Positions 6,533 to 9,359 of a DNA stretch of 9,359 bases are shown here, piece after piece. A model generated the notes under the pieces. The model was not told the DNA's origin and searched no databases. It saw nothing but the letters and a program-made list of their open reading frames with translations. Source of the stretch: Ruminococcus sp. UBA7158 (lineage in GTDB: Bacteria; Bacillota; Clostridia; Oscillospirales; Ruminococcaceae); NCBI GenBank assembly GCA_002491605.1, contig DKWG01000046.1, positions 1 to 9,359 on the forward strand. The letters are read 5' to 3'. Both the position numbers and the translations under genes were made by a program. Numbering within the stretch: position 1 is the stretch's first letter; each line of letters starts with the position of its first letter.

Positions 6533-6543
6533 GAGACAGTCAA
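6515..6543 (-). promoter_or_regulatory. Promoter of the BlaI/M56 operon
   Basis: Read on the minus strand, TTGACT (6543-6538), a 17-base spacer and TATAAT (6520-6515) make a near-consensus sigma-A promoter. The leader before the repressor ATG would be about 30 bases. Both BlaI-type operators overlap it, which implies autorepression. Confidence 0.9.
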
Positions 6544-6578
6544 GAGGAAATAAAAATTTTTCAAAATGATTTATCAGT

Positions 6579-6601
6579 TTAAGTCGATGCTGCGGACTTA
6601 A
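6579..6601. promoter_or_regulatory. Candidate LysR-type binding site (T-N11-A dyad)
   Basis: TTAAGTC (6579-6585) and GACTTAA (6595-6601) are perfect inverted arms separated by 9 bases. The inner TC-N9-GA satisfies the T-N11-A rule of LysR-type sites (T6584, A6596). It lies just upstream of the -35 box of the lysR promoter, centred about 52 bases before the predicted start, close to where LysR-type regulators commonly bind to control their own gene. It is also in the shared control region with the divergent BlaI operon. Confidence 0.62.
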
Positions 6602-6606
6602 GGCAA

Positions 6607-6635
6607 TTGATTTTTTTATTGTGCAATGATATAAT
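6607..6635 (+). promoter_or_regulatory. Promoter of the lysR-type gene
   Basis: TTGATT (6607-6612), a 17-base spacer and a perfect TATAAT (6630-6635). Transcription should start near 6642, leaving a leader of about 54 bases before the ATG at 6696. Confidence 0.85.
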
Positions 6636-6695
6636 AACCGTAAAAGCTATCATAACGATTAATCCGGAAAAATAATTGATAACGGCGGTGGTTGA

Positions 6696-7619
6696 ATGAA
6701 CATTCTTCATATGAAATATGCTGTAGAGGTTGCACGTTTAGGCTCGCTCAATAAAGCGGCGGAATCGCTGTTTGTTGCGCAGCCTAATATAAGCCGCTCT
6801 ATAAAAGAGCTTGAGGCCGACTTGGGGATTGTTATTTTCAGCCGTTCCGCCAAGGGCATGGTTTTGACTCCCGAGGGCGAGGAATTCATCAATTACGCTC
6901 AGCGGATTTTGAAGCAGATAGACGAGGTCGAGCTGATGTATAAGCAGGGGACTCAGAAAAAGCAGCGATTTTCAATTTCCGTGCCTCGCGCGTACTATAT
7001 ATCCGAAGCTTTTGCGGAGTTTTCCGGGGAAATACAGCAGGGCAGTGCAGAAATCTTTTACAGAGAGACAAACTCGCAGCAGACCATAAACAGCGTTTTG
7101 AATAATGATTGCAGCTTAGGCATAATAAGATATGCCCGTGATTACGATAAATACATCAAGGATATGCTGGACGAAAAGGGCTTGTCGTACGAGATGATAA
7201 GCGAGTTTTTGTATGTGCTGATTATGCACAAGGACCATATGCTTGCTCAAAAGGAAGAAATCATGACATCAGATTTGCGACCGTACATCGAAATCTCTCA
7301 TGCTGACCCTGATATGCCTAATCTGCCGATTGCAAAGCTGGTTAAGGAAGAGCTGACGGACACGACCGACAGGCATATTTTCATTTTCGACAGGGCTGTA
7401 CAGTTTGATCTCCTCACCCAGAACCACGAGACGTTTATGTGGGTCTCGCCGACCTCGGATAGGGCGTTAAATCGTTACGACTTAGTTCAAAGACCATGCA
7501 AGGACAATACCAGGATATATAAGGACGTAATTATTTTCCGCAGTGAGCATAAGCTATCAAGTCTTGACAGCAGCTTTATAACTGCTCTGTGCGAGTCCAG
7601 AAGGCGGTATATTAAGTGA
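6696..7619 (+). CDS. LysR-type transcriptional regulator
   Basis: 307 residues, a normal length. The N-terminal winged helix-turn-helix is clear: LNKAAESLFVAQPNISRSIKELEADLG with GMVLTPEGEEFINYA after it (about residues 17-67). A linker helix and then a periplasmic-binding-like effector domain follow (from about 90, beginning RFSISVPRAYYISEAF). It resembles a common clostridial LysR group with no agreed effector, so I give no regulon. The start at ATG 6696 has a weak GGTGG (6687-6691) only 4 bases upstream; the next in-frame ATG (6711) has no better site, and the family N-terminus fits 6696. It is transcribed away from the BlaI operon and towards rex-adhE, with no clear terminator before rex, so some read-through is possible. 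A T-N11-A dyad upstream suggests autoregulation. Confidence 0.93.
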   Translation: MNILHMKYAVEVARLGSLNKAAESLFVAQPNISRSIKELEADLGIVIFSRSAKGMVLTPEGEEFINYAQRILKQIDEVELMYKQGTQKKQRFSISVPRAYYISEAFAEFSGEIQQGSAEIFYRETNSQQTINSVLNNDCSLGIIRYARDYDKYIKDMLDEKGLSYEMISEFLYVLIMHKDHMLAQKEEIMTSDLRPYIEISHADPDMPNLPIAKLVKEELTDTTDRHIFIFDRAVQFDLLTQNHETFMWVSPTSDRALNRYDLVQRPCKDNTRIYKDVIIFRSEHKLSSLDSSFITALCESRRRYIK

Positions 7620-7681
7620 TTTGCGTTACATTTAAACAGAATTGACCGTAACTGAAGTGCCGATAATTCGGATTAGATAAT

Positions 7682-7705
7682 GGTGTTATCGATATAGATA
7701 ATACC
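7682..7705. promoter_or_regulatory. Unassigned 24-bp dyad upstream of rex
   Basis: GGTGTTATC (7682-7690) and GATAATACC (7697-7705) are inverted arms (8 of 9 pairs) around the 6-base centre GATATA. The dyad lies about 40 bases upstream of the rex -10 box, a position suited to an activator or repressor. It matches neither the Rex consensus (TTGTTAA-N4-TTAACAA) nor the LysR T-N11-A spacing exactly. The surrounding stretch also carries GATAAT twice more (7662-7667 and 7675-7680). Confidence 0.55.
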
Positions 7706-7743
7706 GATATAACATTTTGATTATTCCTCTGAAGCTCGAAATA

Positions 7744-7752
7744 TGCTATTAT
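7744..7752 (+). promoter_or_regulatory. Extended -10 promoter of rex-adhE
   Basis: TG-C-TATTAT is an extended -10 element. The only -35-like sequence (TTGATT, 7717-7722) is 24 bases away, too far to count, so the promoter appears to rely on the extended -10, perhaps with an activator at the upstream dyad. The start would be near 7759. Confidence 0.55.
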
Positions 7753-7765
7753 GTAGAAAACAAAG

Positions 7766-7794
7766 CGTTAATCAGTTTTATTTTTTGATTGGCG
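7766..7794 (+). other. 5'-UTR hairpin of the rex mRNA
   Basis: CGTTAATCA (7766-7774) can pair over 9 bp, with two G-U pairs, with TGATTGGCG (7786-7794) around an 11-base U-rich loop. It would lie at the very 5' end of the transcript and leave the rex ribosome site (AAGGAGG, 7802-7808) free. It may protect the mRNA end. The GTTAA at 7767-7771 is also the closest thing to a Rex half-site here. Confidence 0.45.
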
Positions 7795-7813
7795 AGCGGA
7801 GAAGGAGGTTGCA

Positions 7814-8440
7814 ATGGATAAAAATGCAATTCCGAAAGCGACTCTCGGCAGGCTCCCTAAGTATTTGCAGTATCTAAAGAATCTATCTGAGGACAGCCCC
7901 GATACAATTTCTGCTGCGGCGCTGGCAAGGGGACTTTCGCTCGGAGAGGTTCAGGTCAGAAAAGACCTTGCTTCGGTGAGCGGCGGCGGAAGACCCAAGG
8001 TGGGGTACATAAAAAGCGAGCTGATACAAGAAATCGAAGACAGGCTCGGCTGCAACAGCTTAACACCTGCGGTGTTAGTCGGAGCAGGAAAGCTCGGACG
8101 TGCTCTTTTGGATTACAACGGATTTGAAGAGTACGGCGTCAGGATAGTTGCCGCTTTTGACTGCAATGATAAGCTTGTACGCAAAGAAGGCGGCGATTCA
8201 AAGGACATTCTGCCGGTCTCGGAAATCTATGATTTTTGCAGGGACAACAGCATACGCTTAGGCATTATCACCGTAGGCGAAGGCTCGGCGCAGAGCGTGT
8301 GCGATATGCTGGTTAAAAGCGGAATAGATGCAATATGGAACTTTGCTCCGTGCAGGCTCGTTGTTCCCGAGGGAGTATTGCTAAAGCAAGAGAATCTCGC
8401 TTTGTCATTGGCATATTTAAACAATCAGTTACATCAATAA
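7814..8440 (+). CDS. rex: Rex, redox-sensing transcriptional repressor
   Basis: 208 residues, typical of Rex. It binds DNA when NAD+ is plentiful and lets go when NADH rises, so it controls fermentation genes such as adhE. The N-terminal winged helix (about 8-62) includes PKATLGRLPKYLQYL, LARGLSLGEVQVRKDLAS and SGGGRPKVGY. The Rossmann domain has the dinucleotide loop GAGKLGRAL at about 90-98 (GAGNLG in many relatives) followed by VRIVAAFD. The C-terminal swapped helix ends ENLALSLAYLNNQL. A textbook ribosome site (AAGGAGG, 5 bases before ATG) supports the start. adhE begins 19 bases after the stop without an obvious promoter between, so the two form an operon and Rex probably represses both. 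No full Rex operator is visible upstream. Confidence 0.96.
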   Translation: MDKNAIPKATLGRLPKYLQYLKNLSEDSPDTISAAALARGLSLGEVQVRKDLASVSGGGRPKVGYIKSELIQEIEDRLGCNSLTPAVLVGAGKLGRALLDYNGFEEYGVRIVAAFDCNDKLVRKEGGDSKDILPVSEIYDFCRDNSIRLGIITVGEGSAQSVCDMLVKSGIDAIWNFAPCRLVVPEGVLLKQENLALSLAYLNNQLHQ

Positions 8441-8459
8441 TTATAAGGAGATAGTGAAC

Positions 8460-9359
8460 ATGGAACCAAAGACTTATGAAATCATCAACAGTGTTGAACA
8501 GCTCGAAGCTGCCATTGAGCGTGTAAGAAAGGCTCAAAGAGCCTTTGCCGGCTACACTCAGGAGCAGGTCGACAAGATTTTCCTGGCTGCTGCTTCGGCT
8601 GCCGACAAGGCAAGAATATCACTTGCCAAGCTCGCCGTTGAAGAAACAGGAATGGGAGTTGTCGAGGACAAGGTTATTAAAAACCACTATGCTGCCGAGT
8701 ATATCTACAACGCCTACAAAAACACCAAGACCTGCGGCGTCATCGAGGAAGACAAGGCATACGGCATTAAAAAGATTGCTGAGCCGATAGGCGTTATAGC
8801 CGCTGTTATTCCTACCACCAACCCCACATCTACCGCTATATTTAAATGTCTGATTGCTTTAAAGACAAGAAACGCAATTATCATCAGCCCTCACCCCAGA
8901 GCTAAGAACTCAACCATTGCAGCTGCTAAGCTGGTTTTGGAGGCTGCTGTTGAAGCAGGCGCACCCGAGGGCATTATCGATTGGATAGACGTTCCTTCAT
9001 TGGAGCTTACAAATACCGTTATGAAGGAAGCTGACATCATATTGGCAACCGGCGGACCCGGAATGGTTAAGGCGGCTTACTCAAGCGGCAAGCCGGCTTT
9101 GGGCGTAGGCGCAGGCAACACCCCTGCTATCATCGACGACACTGCCGATGTTTTGCTGGCTGTAAACTCAATTATTCACTCCAAGACCTTTGACAACGGT
9201 ATGATTTGTGCTTCCGAGCAGTCTGTCATAGTTCTCGAAAGCGTATACGACGCTGTTAAGAACGAATTTGCTTCAAGAGGATGCTATTTCCTGAATGACG
9301 TTGAAACCGAAAAGGTTCGTAAGACAATTCTTATAAACGGCGCACTTAACGCAAAGATT
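8460..9359 (+). CDS. adhE: Bifunctional acetaldehyde-CoA/alcohol dehydrogenase AdhE, N-terminal part (3' end outside window)
   Basis: The first 300 codons of a gene that runs past the window. AdhE reduces acetyl-CoA to acetaldehyde and then ethanol with two NADH, in the cytoplasm, often as long spirosome filaments. The visible part is the aldehyde dehydrogenase domain and follows Escherichia coli AdhE closely: QEQVDKIFLAAA, GMGVVEDKVIKNHYAAEYIYN, EPIGVIAAVIPTTNPTSTAIF, ISPHPRAKNST, ATGGPGMVKAAYSSGKPA (from about 196), GVGAGNTP (from 215) and FDNGMICASEQS with catalytic Cys250. The iron-dependent alcohol dehydrogenase half is expected beyond the window, so fusion is inferred; the strong N-terminal match favours AdhE over a stand-alone acetaldehyde dehydrogenase. 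ATG 8460 is preceded by TAAGGAG (8444-8450) with 9 bases of spacing. It is co-transcribed with rex. Confidence 0.95.
   Translation, partial: MEPKTYEIINSVEQLEAAIERVRKAQRAFAGYTQEQVDKIFLAAASAADKARISLAKLAVEETGMGVVEDKVIKNHYAAEYIYNAYKNTKTCGVIEEDKAYGIKKIAEPIGVIAAVIPTTNPTSTAIFKCLIALKTRNAIIISPHPRAKNSTIAAAKLVLEAAVEAGAPEGIIDWIDVPSLELTNTVMKEADIILATGGPGMVKAAYSSGKPALGVGAGNTPAIIDDTADVLLAVNSIIHSKTFDNGMICASEQSVIVLESVYDAVKNEFASRGCYFLNDVETEKVRKTILINGALNAKI

Noticed and set aside
7622..7640. GTTACATTTAAAC just after the lysR stop as a Rex site
   Set aside because: The arms do not match TTGTTAA-N4-TTAACAA in sequence or spacing, and it lies far upstream of the promoter.
7660..7671. CCGA-TAAT-TCGG as a lysR terminator
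   Set aside because: The stem has only 4 bp and no T run follows.
8545..8790. 81-codon plus-strand frame inside adhE
   Set aside because: It overlaps the well-matched AdhE frame and its composition (S, T, R and P rich) is that of a shifted coding frame.
1..9359. CRISPR arrays, tRNA or rRNA genes, insertion sequences
   Set aside because: I saw no regularly spaced repeats, no cloverleaf or ribosomal sequence, and no transposase apart from the serine recombinase end.

Overview
The window looks like chromosomal DNA of a low-to-moderate GC anaerobic Firmicute of class Clostridia, most likely Ruminococcaceae/Oscillospiraceae. This is inferred from a PyrR-type RNA attenuator upstream of pyrR-pyrP, strong AGGAGG-like ribosome binding sites, a rex-adhE fermentation pair, a BlaI/M56 (BlaR1-like) pair with long extracellular modules, and a large serine recombinase of the kind carried by clostridial integrative elements. 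The genus cannot be fixed from the sequence alone.

Layout from left to right. (1) At 3-494 lies the 3' end of a large serine recombinase gene, the probable edge of an integrated mobile element, closed by a strong terminator (501-535). About 160 bases without a gene follow. (2) The pyrimidine salvage module starts with a consensus promoter (695-723) and a leader (731-817) that can fold into a PyrR-binding loop, an antiterminator or an intrinsic terminator. Then come pyrR (892-1428) and the uracil permease gene pyrP (1487-2848), ended by a terminator at 2868-2913. (3) After a small gene-free gap and a bidirectional terminator (3059-3102), a minus-strand operon encodes a BlaI/MecI-type repressor (6100-6477) and a 986-residue BlaR1-like M56 membrane metalloprotease (3143-6103). 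The protease carries a large non-penicillin-binding extracellular region. Two near-perfect BlaI-type operators (6495-6512 and 6515-6532) overlie the operon's promoter. (4) A divergent LysR-type regulator gene (6696-7619) has its own promoter and a T-N11-A dyad just upstream of it. (5) A roughly 195-base regulatory gap holds a dyad, an extended -10 promoter and a 5'-UTR hairpin. It leads into rex (7814-8440) and the start of adhE (8460 to the window end, truncated).

How the genes work together. PyrR and its leader RNA would switch uracil uptake according to UMP/PRPP levels. The BlaI/M56 pair would be an autoregulated sensor-protease/repressor circuit: the membrane protease senses something outside the cell and inactivates the repressor that sits on its own promoter. 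Rex senses NADH/NAD+ and typically represses adhE, so rex-adhE would couple ethanol formation to redox state. The LysR protein may control itself or a neighbour; its effector is unknown.

The most unusual item is the M56 sensor protein. Its signalling core is BlaR1-like, its fourth membrane segment looks like a lipoprotein signal with a lipobox cysteine, and its extracellular part is built from two diverged tandem modules, a spacer and an NTF2-like end instead of a penicillin-binding domain. The rest of the window is recognisable, ordinary clostridial gene content with well-preserved regulatory sites.
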